DNA from: Rutidosis leptorrhynchoides
Taxonomy: Eukaryota; Streptophyta; Magnoliopsida; Asterales; Asteraceae
NCBI RefSeq assembly: GCF_046630445.1
Contig: NC_092338.1
Location: 15,662,001-15,726,000, forward strand
DNA length: 64,000 bases
Direction: 5' to 3'
This document shows positions 21,684 to 34,823 of the stretch, piece by piece. Numbering within the stretch: position 1 is the stretch's first letter; the number at the start of each line of letters is the position of its first letter. The notes below the pieces were generated by a model. It worked only from the letters and a program-made list of their open reading frames with translations. It was not told where the DNA came from and did not search any database. The translations under genes were made by a program, and so were the position numbers.

Positions 21684-24462
21684 AGAATAACCATTTTCAT
21701 CCAATTTCATATTTGAATTTTGATTTATCAGAATCCAACAAGTGGCATAATGAAGAAATAATGGACACAATAAAAATTGATTAGAAACATACTAATTAAC
21801 AATATGAAATTTTGTTAAGAAACCACGCTAACAAGATCCTAGCTAATTGTTCCTAGCTAACTGTTAATTCCGTATTACCTTTTATTTATCGCAATTTTAA
21901 TTCTCGCAATTTTATTTATCGTCATTTAATTTCTGTTATTTATTTTACACACTTTAAATATCGGGACACGTATACAAGGTTTTGACATATCATATCGACG
22001 CATCTATATATATTATTTGGAATAACCATAGACACTCTATATGCTGTAATGATCGAGTTCGCTATACAGGGTTGAGGTTGAATCTACAATAATATATATA
22101 GTCTGTGTTGTGATCGAGTCTGAGATGTATACGGGTCACGATACGTATTAATTAATTCGAATATTATATATTAAACTATATATGAATTATTGGACTGTTA
22201 ACTGTGGACTATCGACTGTGGACTAATAACATTGGACAGTTAAAAATGAATTAAAATATTGATTATAATATATGAAACTAAACAATTCTTCAAGTTTGCC
22301 ATTTAATTTCATCTTAAACCCCATTTGTATCTTGACGATTACAATCTGCGTTCAAACCTTTCATGATTCTTGAAAAACACCTCAATCGATAGGATGAATC
22401 AACCGCACTTCATCTACGGAAGAAAAGATTTATGCATATAGTTATGCACCTGAGAAACTCTCGGCAACTGAGTAAAAGTTTAACACGTAGCCGCGTCAGA
22501 TCCTTGGCATTTATTAGCAAAAATAACTTTGCGATCCCTTTTCAAAGTAGCCAATTTTTGTCACAGCTCCAGCAAGTCAACTTCGACTTTTCATTCGAAG
22601 TAGCCTTAATATAATCCTGATATATACAATTACCCTTTTGATACCGGAGAATTCTTTTATATTCCACCATATTACCAGCAGACGTACCAGAAACCTCGTT
22701 GCTTTTTGGCTTAAATCTCTCTGACAAATCATTATATTTATTCATTGAAACCCTATCATATACTCATCCGCATCTTGTAATGAGAACTGCCATAACAATT
22801 ACCGGGAATCAGCAATCAGTACTTTGAAAACTCACAGCATATCTACATCAACAGTTATATGTATGATATTTATCTCTTAGAATTATGATCTCTCATTCTG
22901 AAATTCTGAAAAACACTCAGTCACAAATCAATACTCTGAATGTTGAAAAAGTTGAATGAAGCAGCAGAAACCATAGACAACCATAAACGACCTTAATCAT
23001 CGAAAGTTTGATGATAAAGAATAGTATATTAGAAAAGCTCAGAAAAGTTGGAACTGGTAAACGGATTGAGCTAACCACGAAGGAGACCAAGGACAAATAC
23101 AAGGACCATACCATATATTCAAAGAATCCAGGTAATTCTGGATCCGATGAAACCTTTAACGAATATCTTGCTCCATACTCATGTTAAAATCTTGCGGAAA
23201 ATCTTCCTCATCAACCATTGAACTTAGAAATTTCCTAAATATCATCATAAATATCTTCGATATTTCTGAAGATATTTTCATAAATATTCTCGTCCGAAAT
23301 TATTTATCTCTTCGTGCTATCTATATTACATCATAAAGGAAACTACTTTAGTTTCTAAAATTCTTTAAAATTCGAGTTTAAATTATGAATGTTTTTTTTT
23401 TTTAGTGTTGGGAATTGATGCATGAGTTAGTATAATATAATGACACTTGATCAACGTGATTATATTACAGTAAGTCATGCTGAGTTTCTAATGGAACGTG
23501 ATGATTCACAGATCATAACGTCATCATGTGCCATGTTACATGACTTGTTCGTTCTACTTCACCTCCGAACATATCAAGAAAATATATTCTTGATAGTTCT
23601 ATTCTCAGTGATTCTGGTAATTTGACAAATCAAATTGTGCCATTACGATTTCCTTCTTAGAACATTAACAATGTTCATTCCGAAGTTTATATCTGCGAAT
23701 TCTGAACCATTACAAGCGGTGTTTAATCACAAGAAGAAGAAACGAAGGGACAAAGCTCCAAAATATAAGAGAAAATATAAAGCCCAATAACAACACGGAG
23801 GTTACAAACCGTGGATATTAATACGAATAACAATATAAAGACATGGTATAATTAAGAATAGTATTACCCCAAGGTAATAGTAGGAGTAAACAGATTCTTC
23901 TGGTGGAAGATTGAAAAGAAGGATGACAGAAATGAAAATTAAGAAAACATCAAGGATTAGAACGGGATTAAGCATTTCACAATCTTTTGGATGTATGGAC
24001 TAAGAAAGAAAGTATAGGAATGGTGAGAATAATGGAATGGAAGAGTTTGATTTATAAGGGAAATATCAGACAGAGTAATCGAGACAGATCACCGTATTTA
24101 ATTATAGAGATCTTAATTTTCTTATTTGCCGAAGAATCAAATCTTATAGATTTTGAAGATTTTCTTTAATTCCTTGAATTCCGGAATTCAAGAAAGGCAA
24201 CATCAAAAGCTAAGACACACCTTATTATTTTCTAAATTCAACCATGACTAGTCAAAAGTTATGATGAAACATGTCTTTCTCATTTCACTATTTTGTGATA
24301 GTTCACTCGTACTCTTCGAGTAATTGAATTATTTTATCCATATTACTCAATGATGATAAACCTCTATATACCAACTCATATTCGTCATGAAAACATTTTT
24401 ATTGTTAGCCATGACGACCTCACTCAAATTTCGGGACGAATTTTTTTTTTACGGGTAGGTAC
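21684..24462 (+). mobile_element. Chromovirus-like LTR/non-coding remains ending in a polypurine tract
   Basis: No coding region is recognised. 22070-22260 repeats the start of the window (GGGTTGAGGTTGA, GTTGTGATCGAGTCTGAGA). 23440-24240 is the chromovirus 3' non-coding segment also found rearranged at 2754-3487. The last 35 bases (ATTTCGGGACGAATTTTT then ACGGGTAGGTAC) look like the polypurine tract abutting the LTR at 24463. The short open frames in this stretch have no family resemblance I can name. Confidence 0.55.
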
Positions 24463-24965
24463 TGTGACGACCCGGAAATTTTCGACCAAATTTAAACTTA
24501 ATCTTTATATTTGATCTCGACACGATAAGCAAAGTCGGTAATGTTGAGTCCTAAAAATGGTTGAACTATTTTATAAAATCATCTGACCTTTTGACCATTC
24601 CCGACGATTCACGAACAATTAGTTATTAATAAAGTAATTCGATATATTATTTGAAATAATATATGATTAAGTATTGGAAATAAATATGTTATTATACAAT
24701 AAAAGTATTATAAGTTATAATATGAAGAAGTTATTAGATTATTATTGATATTATAATTATAATCATTAATAATATTAACATAACTACTAAGATTATTATT
24801 ATTATCATTTTATTATTATTATTATCATTATTAGTAACTAAAATTTATTAAACTTAACATTATTGTTAGTAATATAAATTTTATTTATCATTAGTTATTA
24901 ATAGTCTCTTTAATAATAATATTAGTATTAGTAACAACATTAACCAAATTTAAGAGTTAGATATA

Positions 24966-24969
<4 letters not shown>

Positions 24970-25058
<89 letters not shown>
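24970..25058. repeat. (AT)n microsatellite
   Basis: About 88 bases of uninterrupted AT dinucleotide inside the LTR, followed by more broken AT runs to about 25130. The Tyr/Ile-rich open frame across it is an artefact of the repeat. Confidence 0.95.
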
Positions 25059-25059
<1 letters not shown>

Positions 25060-26904
25060 ATATATAAATACAGTTTTATATATATATAAATACATATACA
25101 AATATAGATATATATATATATATATAATTTCAGTTATGTATATATATAAGAATAAATAAAAACGTATAACAATCATGGGCTCTTAATTTTGTTTCCTGTA
25201 ATTGTCACACTGTTTTTGATTGATAGAATTCATACCAATCACTGATTCCAATCCATAAAGAACGTCCAAAATCTGTTATAACTCATAATCCACTTTTATT
25301 TTTTTATTATATTTATGTCCTTGAGAACAATTTGATGTCGATCCTTTTTAGCTTTATAATTGATTACAATAACCCAATACCACCATAATCACCTTTGCAA
25401 ATTCCTTATGTTTATGCTTCTAGTTCACTCGAAAACCATTACTTACGTTTTCTGAATTCATCGTGAACAACCCGAACAACAATATACCTATATGTTTCTG
25501 TGTAAGATCAACTCAAACTCATCTAGCCTATCTTGAATTACAAATTACTACTACAAGTTTTACTTCAACTTTAATCACCACCACCTACACCAACATTTCC
25601 ACTAAAAACCGTCAATTATCTTGAACCCATCATTGTTTTCTGTTTTAGTCATGAACAACAATAACACCATCATAACAAACATAACCTTCATCCATATTTT
25701 TTTTCTTTCTTTTCTTATCATGATCGTATAAATCACCACTACCATCGACTATAAATAACCACCACAGCTCGATCAAAACACTCATATAAACACTTGACGG
25801 CTACAACTGCTATCCATTTTTTTTTTCTTTTCTGCTTCGGTCCGGTTTAAACTATAATCAAAAACACAACACAAAAACTGTTGCATATTTCGGTTAAGCG
25901 TCAGCTAGCTTCTGTCTGCAGCTTGTGAAGATGCGTAATATTTTTTTTCTCTCTTCCAAACGTTCACAGCGAAAATGATATAAACATTATGATGATATAA
26001 AAAGCATAAGAAAAGCAAGATGAGTGTTCCCTCTTTTATTTGTGGCCGACAATGTTAATGCAAGGATTATGGTCATTTTTTTTAAAAGCAAGGATTACCC
26101 CACTTATACTTTTACTCATTAGTGGGTTATAGATTATGATAGATTTGGCATATACGAGTAATAAAACTAGTAGCATTGTAACGGCCAGCAAGTTATTATA
26201 CATTTTTTTTTTTGCCGCGGACCAAAACAATGATGATGATGTTTGATTAAAATTGAACCATATCGATAATTGGTGACGAGGATGATTATGTTAAGAGGAG
26301 GATTTGCGATGTAGTATTGTTTGAATACTAGAAGACACGAAACCCACTTGCAAGCCGTCTATATTTTTTTATATAATGGGATTAGGTTTGGTTTAAACAA
26401 AAGAGTTATTTAAAGTTTGGGTTTGAAATTCGGGTTTGTTGATTTAAGGCTGCTACTCGAGTCACGACAGCCACTAAGTGTTATGTTGTACCCGAAGAAG
26501 ATTAAGTAAAAGTGATCATAACGTGGATTATGATAATACATCTAGGAATTTTTCTCTGGAGGTAATATATTGAATTCAGGCCGTGGGCCTTTAACTCCTA
26601 GTATTTTAATCGACGAAAAGTTGATGATGATGACGACTTGAATGATGAATGAAATGGGGATGGATACGTGATTAGATAATTACGGTTCCTAATTTCTATA
26701 TCGAACCCCAAGTTTAAGAAAAAGAACGTGGACTTGTTCCAGTATTACTATAGGCTGCTATGTTTTTGATCTTGGGTCGAATTAATGTTAGTTTAAGTGT
26801 TGGGCCGATTTATATAATTGGACTCGTGAACTGTTGGGCTGTGTTTGTTGAATTGTTGGGCCGAATCGGAACCAGTCGGATTAAGTATATTTGGAATACA
26901 ATTT

Positions 26905-27070
26905 ATATTAAAAGAATAGAGTTGGATGAGTGGTAAGGAGTGTTGTGGGATGAGCAAGAGGTCGCAGGTTCGAACCCGGGCAGTCACATTTTATTTTTGG
27001 AACGTTTGTCTCTTGAGGTAGTAATATTAGTATTATTATTATTGTTATTAAGTATTATTATTATTATCAT
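26905..27070 (+). repeat. tRNA-like (SINE-like) segment with ATT-rich tail
   Basis: GGATGAGTGGTAAGGAG (A-box-like) and a perfect B-box word GGTTCGAACCC at 26967-26977 lie about 45 bases apart, as in tRNA-derived promoters. A tail of repeated ATT follows from 27025. No acceptor stem can be formed and no clear target duplication is seen. A SINE relic, or a conserved tRNA-like piece of this LTR family, are both possible. Confidence 0.4.
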
Positions 27071-27972
27071 TATAATTTTTAATGTAAGTATTATTATTAT
27101 TATTAAAAACTATCATTTTACTTTCATTGAAACTATCATTATTTTTATTAAAATTAACATTATTTTATTATTATTATCAGTATTACTATTTTTATGAAAA
27201 TGACTAATATTATTAATTTTAGGAATATCATAATTATTAATGTTATCATCAATATTATTTTTTTAACATTAAATTTATTATTTATAACATTAATATTATT
27301 AGTATCATTATTTGTAATACTAATATTACTACTAGCATTATTATTATTATTACAACAAATATTTTTTTTATATAAAATATAATTATTACACGTAACATAA
27401 ATATAATTAATATTACAAATTACCATGTTTTAATATATTAACTAATATATTACTATTATAACATTAATTAAATTATATATATAATATAACTTATTATAAG
27501 TAGTAATAATTATATAAAAGGATATTAATCATAATACATTATAAAGTTTATAAACTTAGTTGAGTAATTTTGTGTGTTAATATTTATATAAATGATATAG
27601 GTTCTGAATCCGAAGCCAAACCTACACTTGTTTAATGTCGTCATATGTATTTTTACTACAAAATACAGTATGGTGAGTTCATTTGCTCCCTTTTTACTCA
27701 TTACATTTTTGGGCTGAGAATACATGCAATGTTTAAATAACTGTTTTTGCAATATTTATATGCGTGAGTTCATTTGATTCCCTTTTACTCTTTACATTTT
27801 TGGGACTGAGAATACATGCGCTGTTTTTTTACAACTTCTTTATTAAATGTTTTTGAAATATATTTTTGAACTGAGAATACCTGAAATGCTTTATAAATGT
27901 TTGACGCGATATGACACAAGCAAAACATTCCTCGAATGAATTATTATGCAGACAGAAGTTCTGTAGATTATT

Positions 27973-28065
27973 ATTGAATTATGTGGACATGATAATTGCC
28001 ACCATTGAATTATGTGGACATGATAATTGCCACCATTGAATTATGTGGACATGATAATTGCCACC
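27973..28065. repeat. Three perfect tandem copies of a 31-mer
   Basis: Units start at 27973, 28004 and 28035; each begins ATTGAATTATGTGGACATG and ends TTGCCACC. The copies are identical, so the expansion is recent. It lies inside the LTR. Confidence 0.95.
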
Positions 28066-28889
28066 AATTGATGTGAATGTTATGTATCGAGAGAATGATT
28101 TTATACACAGGTTATGTGTATGTTATTTTTGTGCACAAGATATGTGTATGGTTACTAAGATTTATGAAAGATGATTTCGTACACGAGAAAGGTGTACTGT
28201 ATTTAAAAGTTATCGCATGTGCATTACATGTGGGTATAGGATTCGGGCCCATTTGTACCATGCAGGATTTAAATCTTGTGGTCTATCAAAATGTTGAATT
28301 TTTGTTTTATGATAAACCTATGAACTCACCAACCTTTTGGTTGACACTTGAAAGCAAGTTTATTCTCAAGTATGAAAGAAATCTTCCGTTGTGCATTTGT
28401 TCATTGTAAAGACTTTATTTGAAGTCGATCATCGCAATGGAACCAGATGTTGGTGACTTCGTCCAGACAGATTAGGATGGGGTATGACATATCAAATCCA
28501 CAATTTCGAGTACTAACACTAACCCAATCCCTCACATCGGGAAAAACTCAACCAATTCTCGTACCGAGATATCGACTCCTAGTGTACCATACCAAGTACA
28601 TCGCTAGTAACATCCACAAACCAAAATAAAGTCAGCCATCAAACCGAAGAAGACCGAATAAAAGTGAATCCTTATGGATAATACTTACCACTTAGCATCC
28701 CTTGTAGTGCGCAATACGACCAGTACACAACTATCGTAACATCATAAGCAAACGGCTAAAATCGATATCGCCCAAAACGACTATGGCAACGCAAATCCCA
28801 AGGTGTAAAAAGTCGACTATGGTCACACTCGCAACAACATGTGAGCAAAACACGTCTATCGCATCACTAACCATACAACATGGTCCTTA

Positions 28890-29260
28890 CGACCCCACCA
28901 TCGGTGTATAAAACAACCAATAGATCACAACACAACATGGCCGAAACAACCCGAGCCTAAACACATATGGAGGATGGTCGAAACAAATCGAACCTTAGTG
29001 AATTCGCAACAACCCGAAATTCACTAACCTAATCCATATTTCCCACAACGAAATAACCGTACAACCCGAGTCATAAAGAATACACGCAAACCGATATTCA
29101 CTACCTCCACCACATAGTATAACCGAGGATGCCCGTACAACCCGAGCCTTAGTGAATCCGAACTACCCGACATTCACTACCTCAAACTATGAGTCCAACC
29201 AACAGGGACAATCGTACAACCTGAAACATTGTGAATACGAACAACCCGATATTCACGTCC
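28890..29260. repeat. Dispersed ACCCGA/TTAGTGAATTCG modules, internal set
   Basis: Roughly four copies of a module reading ACCCGAGCCTTAGTGAAT, then AACCCGAAATTCAC or similar. Three related copies lie in the LTR of the same element at 35470-35665. No coding meaning is seen. Confidence 0.6.
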
Positions 29261-29402
29261 CAAACCACGCGCAAGGAATGGTACTCCCATTCCCCATCGA
29301 TACTCGAATTTCCCGATAACGTTATACCATACCGATACAACACTACTCCAACACAAATATCCGTTAGTGTACAACGACATATATCACTAACTCCCGGGTG
29401 AT

Positions 29403-29552
29403 GTCTTAAACACCGCGACTAACTTACCCCCATGACAATGTGGCGTCTTGAACACCGCGACGATTCCACATGTCAATAAAAACAATGAGTGGTGTCTTAA
29501 ACACCGCGATAATACCACTTGTTACTTAGAATGTGGTGTCTTAAACACCGCG
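29403..29552. repeat. Four spaced copies of GTCTTAAACACCGCGA
   Basis: Copies start near 29403, 29445, 29494 and 29537, one with G for A in TTGAAC. Between them are short, partly complementary words (ATGTGG / CCACAT, GTGGTG / TACCAC) that would let each segment fold. The copies lie in the non-coding part of the gag-bearing element. Confidence 0.7.
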
Positions 29553-30473
29553 ACATTTCCACATTCCACGCTACACACATAAATACATTATATACGTACA
29601 TGCGAACATCGCTATCACATTCGAGCAAGAACCACCTATATCACACATAGGTACAACACAATAATTCCCTAGAAGAGAATACGATATGCACATCCCTTAA
29701 CCGAGGGATTTCAACTTGCTCGTCAAACACGTCCATTTATCTCCCAAATAGATTTACCACATTACCACCTCGGTAATAATCAAATCCGAAACTATAAGTA
29801 CAATTTAACCAAAATCGTACTCTACCACAAATCGACCAAATCTAGGTCCCGACACTAATTTTGAATCTACTACGAGTATTATTCGAAATCTCATACTAAA
29901 ATCTCCTCGTGCGGGAGTGTAACTCCCCCACTTAAAACTACGCTCCATAACCGCATCTTGTACACCCGTACAATGCTACCAAAGGTAGACTTTACTAAAG
30001 ATTGGGTTCACACGACCCATCACCACATCTTGCTCTAATCTTGAGCACATGAAGGATTTCAACCAATCCTTAAACACTTCGAATGAAATGTTCACCACAA
30101 ATTACACAAACTTTACTCTCGCAATCATCCAATTGCTATAGTTCATCAAATTTCAACCTAGTCACTTATGTACCGAAGGGCTTCTCTCTGGTAACCTAGT
30201 ACAATGTAACCACAACACCATCGGAGTCGAGCATCACGCTAGTAGGTATAGAAGAGGCACCTATCGTTGCGTCACGTAGACTCCTTCTCCAATATACATC
30301 GAGATTCAAAACACTCGATCTCAAGGGTTTCATCCACCCGACGAACCTCACGGTTCATCAACTTCAACACGAGAGCAAACACGCTTTAACATCCGAACAC
30401 CAAAGCCAGCACACATGGCTTGGTACAAACATTTTCCAAATACCAAGGAATGCTTGGTTGCACCAAGTCTTAC

Positions 30474-33307
30474 TGAAATGACCCGTCCATATTACTATAA
30501 ACGCAGTACATTATTCATTGGTCCCATAGCGAGGTATTTGACCTCTATATGATACGTTTTAGAAAAATATTGCATTCGTTTTATAAAAAGCACACCATTA
30601 TTATACATAATGCATGTTTTAAACAAGTGGGAGATTATTTAAGAAATAATCTCCATGATACATCGATTACCAAATACTACACACATGACATAACTGTCGA
30701 ATATAATACATGACAAAGGTTTTATTGAATGCAACACTTCATTTAAACAAAAGCATGAGACTCCATGCACAGCTTGCTCTGATAATGCAACAGCGGAAGA
30801 CTTTCTTAAGGACATGAGAATAAACATGCTTAAACAGTCAACACAAAGGTTGGTGAGTTATACAGGTTTAGCATCGATATAAATATAGACCACAAGATTT
30901 CATAGTTATAAATATATGTACACTCGCAAGTGTATAAAAGTATTCTATAAGTTGTTGAGCGCTTCGGTAACCATACTTAACCATTAATGTAGCATATTCC
31001 CTTTATTATGAAATCTCCCTACACTGTACCAAGTGTAGTAAAAACAAAGTACTATGCAACCGTTTACGATACTAGAGCGACTAGCCCGGTTGGGGTTGTC
31101 AAACCCGATAGATCTATCAATAGGATTCGCGCTTACATGTTCTTACAACATGTAAATATTAGTTACCAAGCTATTAGGGAAGATATACAAGGTGGTACAA
31201 CTCAACGTAGAATATATTTTAAGTACTTGTGTCCATGGCGTAAAACATAAATTACATGTATTCTCATCCCAAAATATTTTTAGAGTTTAAAAATGGGACT
31301 ATATACTCACGGTAGTAAAAGTATATTAATAATAAATTTTCAGCTTATTAAAAATATGGTCGTCGTCCTAGGATTCACGAACCTATAACAATAATAATGA
31401 TTCAGATAATAATACGACATGTGAATAAAATAAAACAAGTTCATAGAATACTTATATATTAATTTTTTACATTTTTTTGTTAGTAGTCCTTTGTTAGTAG
31501 TCCAAAATAGTCCGAAATGTCCAACAGTCCAATAATCGGTATATATATAATCTTAGAATTACCCCCACGACGTATTGTATACGTATTGTCTTTGCATCAA
31601 CCCAGAGACGTATTGTATATGTATTGTCTTAGAATTTATCAAAACGTATTGTATACTTATTGTCTTAGGATTTATCAAAATGTATTGTATACTTATTGTC
31701 ATGGAATGTACCAAGATTATTATATATATATATACAATCTCGGAATTAACTAAGATTATAATATTTTGTTATACTAATGATAACATGTCCAAATATATAT
31801 ATAGGATATAGAAAAAGCTAGCAAGGATATGGTTAATATAGTTTTTACAATATAAATTTCGTCCATACAACGTTAATTTTAGCAGATTTTATTTTGCTCA
31901 CCAAATATTCATTACAACTCCGTTTAACGTGAATCAAATTGCTATGGATTCCTTAAGAAGTTAATTTTTCAAAAAAAATTCGAAAAGTTCAGCCCATATA
32001 TTAATATTCAGAGTTTTACCCTCTTTTTGTGCCGGTGGACAGATTTGGAAGAATCCCGGCACCCAACCAATATATGATTTTTGATAAAATACTTCCACTT
32101 TCTCTAAAATCATGAAAAAATACTGGAAGTCTTATTTACATATATTAAAATATTTCCAAAGTCTTAGCCTCGAACTCAAAATCTAAGATACGTTTTTAAT
32201 TCCCAACCCAAAACAACCCGCTTTTTACCGAATGGAGATTAAACGATATATGTTAAGTTTCAAGGTGTTCTTCATATGTACAAGTTATAAGTTCTTATAT
32301 TAACTTAATATAACATCATAATACATATAAATAAGTGTTATTAGAGTTAAGTTAGAAAGATTAGATTAGTTTTTCAAATAAGTTTAGAATCAACTAAATT
32401 ATGTTCTAGTTTATAAATTCTTATATAGATAGCTATAAACATATGAATTAAACAAGAGTTGAAGTAGAGTTTTTACCTCAAGTTTAGAATGTAAAGTTGC
32501 TGGAAAGAAGTAGTAGAACAAAACTTGAGAGAGTTCTTGCAAGTGTATGTGAAAATTGGAAGTAAAATTTGAAAAATGAATGTGTAAAAATGAGTTAGAA
32601 ATGGTGCTTATTTATAGGCTTGAAAATTTGATTTTTAGTGAAAATATCTAAGATAAGTTAAAATGTAATATGTCATGGATGACATATTAAACTGATTAGG
32701 TCATGGATGACATATTACACAAATAATTGCATATTTCTATTGGTATATACCAATAGTAAATACTTCTAGAAGCTGTGTATAATACAGGTAAAAATGCCGT
32801 ATGAATGCGAGTAGAATTCTTGAGGAAATTGAACGAAAATACGAGTATAGCTATCCTTTATATGTATTGGTATATTATAAAGTGTATTCAGTACTTGTAA
32901 GGATGTATTTACACTCGTAATACATTATATGTAAATACATTTTCACATAAGTTAATTACATCGTTTAAATGGTAACATATATATTGTTTGAAAACTCTTT
33001 AAATTAGTAGTATGAAAATATATATATAATACTTTGTTAATATACTTAATGAGATATTTAATTATCATATTTTCAAGTTAAATATATATATATATATATC
33101 CATATATATACATAATAATTAAACAATTAAATAATTAAATCAAGTTATGACGTTCGTGAATCGTCGGAATAAAAGGGTAATTGATTATATGAACACAGTT
33201 CAAAATTTTTAAGATTTCCACATTACAGACTTTGTTTATCGTGTCGGAAACATTAAATCATTTAAAGATAAAGTTTAAATTTGATTGGAAATTTTCGGGT
33301 CGTCACA
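30474..33307 (-). mobile_element. Solo LTR of a Tekay-type chromovirus
   Basis: The minus-strand start is TGTGACGACCCGAAAATTTCC (complement ending at 33307) and the end is GGACGGGTCATTTCA (starting at 30474). Both sides are flanked by CTTAC (30469-30473 and 33308-33312), a perfect 5-bp target duplication. No internal region is present, so this is a solo LTR left by LTR-LTR recombination. It interrupts the gag-bearing element. Confidence 0.9.
31570..31716. repeat. Four-copy minisatellite, 36-38 bp unit
   Basis: Units start at 31570, 31608, 31644 and 31680 and begin ACGTATTGTATACTTATTG (first and last units with variants). They lie within the solo LTR. The Tyr/Cys-rich open frames across it follow from the repeat. 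Confidence 0.9.
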
Positions 33308-33466
33308 CTTACGCCCTTCGCCCGACAACCAAAACGTTACCATAGGGTACTTCCATTAGGAAAGTCACCCATAACAACATGCACAACACAATGCATCCAA
33401 CAAACCCGAACGCATAAGCACATAAATAAATATTCAAAGGACATATTTATTAGAACGAAACGTACC

Positions 33467-34552
33467 TCAACGTCTCCTTGAGGCATTCGCCGCTGCCAAC
33501 TCAGGACAATCCGGCTTGCGATGTCCCTCCTTATGACAATAGTAGCACATCCCGTCATCACTTCTCGGCATTGTGCACTCCCATAACTTGTGGCCCCTAA
33601 CACCACAATTGAAACATCTAGGTGCACGAGAATCCATCGTGCCTTTCTCCACATTACCCGTACTCGCACTTGTACCCTTATTTTTCTTACTCGGGGCGCC
33701 ATACGAATCAACCCTTCTCTTACTTAAAGGTTCACACCTCTTTGATCGCGAATACCATTCGAAACCCCTAGCCACCGCGAATAACTCTGCAAACGTCTTC
33801 GTTTGACCCCGACTAATTTTGTTCTTCAAGTCATCATTCAAGGTTCGATAGAAATCTTCCATCAACATACGATCATTCCCCAAATACTCCTGGAAAAAAC
33901 GAGCCTTCGCCAAAAAGGTCGTCTTGAGAGTATTCAAGTCCATAGATCCTTATCGCAAATTTCGCAACTCATCGCGCAATTCCATCAAATCGGCTCCAGT
34001 CCGGAACTCCTCGAAGAATTCCTCCGTAAAATCGCCCCACGATAACCCCATAAACGTCTCAATCCCAACAAGATCAATCTTGCCATCCAACCAATCCTTC
34101 GCCCTACCCCGCAACAAGCTAGTAGCGAGTCTTGTCCTCTTCTCGGGAGGGCAATCAATAGTACGAAAACACCCTTCGACATCCGAGATCCATGTTGTAC
34201 TAACCAAAGGATCCAGTTTCCCATCATACATCGGGGGTTTAGTCCTCATGAAGCTCTTATGACAACGCTCCATTTCACCCCTACCTTGAATTTCGGAATA
34301 CTTCCTATCCATTTCTTCTCGAAATGCACTCATTTGCTCGGCAACGGCAGCCGCAACTCTAGTGTTAAGCTCTTCGTCATTCGCCTTGATCTCATTTCGC
34401 GTCGTCATTCTAAAGAATGCAAAACGATTAGTCCACGAACGTATAAAACAACACGCACAACACCGCCCCATTTTGCTAAACACCCGTGGTACATCACTTG
34501 TTAGACACGATTTGCACCCGTAATAAGGTTTGCCAGTCCTTATTACGCACAC
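33467..34552 (-). mobile_element. gag region of the minus-strand element
   Basis: The upstream part has a gag core (MTTRNEIKANDEELNTRVAA, AKDWLDGK, FTEEFFEEFRTGADLMEL). The downstream part has two zinc knuckles, CFNCGVRGHKLWEC and CYYCHKEGHRKPDC, both CX2CX4HX4C. This is the chromovirus-type gag arrangement. The region lies in two adjoining frames and is broken (about one interruption). It lies directly downstream of the primer site. Confidence 0.75.
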
Positions 34553-34805
34553 ACGCCGTATCGACTCGTTAGTACAACGACCGCCTCGCTTGATGATATA
34601 ACCAACACAAACAAAATTCTACGCGATAAAAACACACGCAGGAAGTAATATCATAACACGAGTCATAGTCCTCGTTAGTTCACCTACACGCTAAGGCACT
34701 AACCAAGTCCCTGTCTGACCCGTTCACCTACAAGTCCATCAACAAATAAGCACACACAAAAGTCTAAGTCTAGGCACCTATCTCAAGTCGCCTAAATCCC
34801 TTAGA

Positions 34806-34821
34806 CCATGCTCTGATACCA
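34806..34821 (-). other. Primer-binding site, tRNA-Met type
   Basis: Minus-strand TGGTATCAGAGCATGG lies two bases inside the LTR end. It is complementary to the 3' end of initiator tRNA-Met, the usual primer of plant chromoviruses and many copia elements. Confidence 0.85.
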
Positions 34822-34823
34822 TT

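Larger units (their letters stand above)
24463..28489 (+). mobile_element. Chromovirus (Tekay-type) 3' LTR, about 4 kb, with internal insertions
   Basis: It begins TGTGACGACCCGGAAATTTTCGACC right after a polypurine-like tract. It ends near GGTATGACA at 28489, after the ACTCACCAACCTTTTGGTTGACAC block near 28320. Its start matches the complement of 33307. It is unusually long because it holds an (AT)n tract, an (ATT)n-rich segment with a tRNA-like sequence, and a triplicated 31-mer. The right boundary is approximate. Confidence 0.65.

Noticed and set aside
24967-25176. 69-codon Tyr/Ile-rich ORF on the minus strand
   Set aside because: It is a direct reading of the (AT)n microsatellite.
26967-26977. 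tRNA gene at a perfect B box
   Set aside because: No acceptor stem or anticodon arm can be drawn; kept only as a SINE-like repeat.
26940-27430. Hydrophobic and Asn-rich ORFs on both strands
   Set aside because: They arise from ATT/AAT repeats; no start context, motif or conserved length.
27973-28065. CRISPR-like array
   Set aside because: The three repeats are directly adjacent with no spacers, in a plant LTR.
24463-28489. 3' partner of the split LTR at 1-869/21412-21683
   Set aside because: The two share short blocks only and end differently, so they are related families rather than the two ends of one element.
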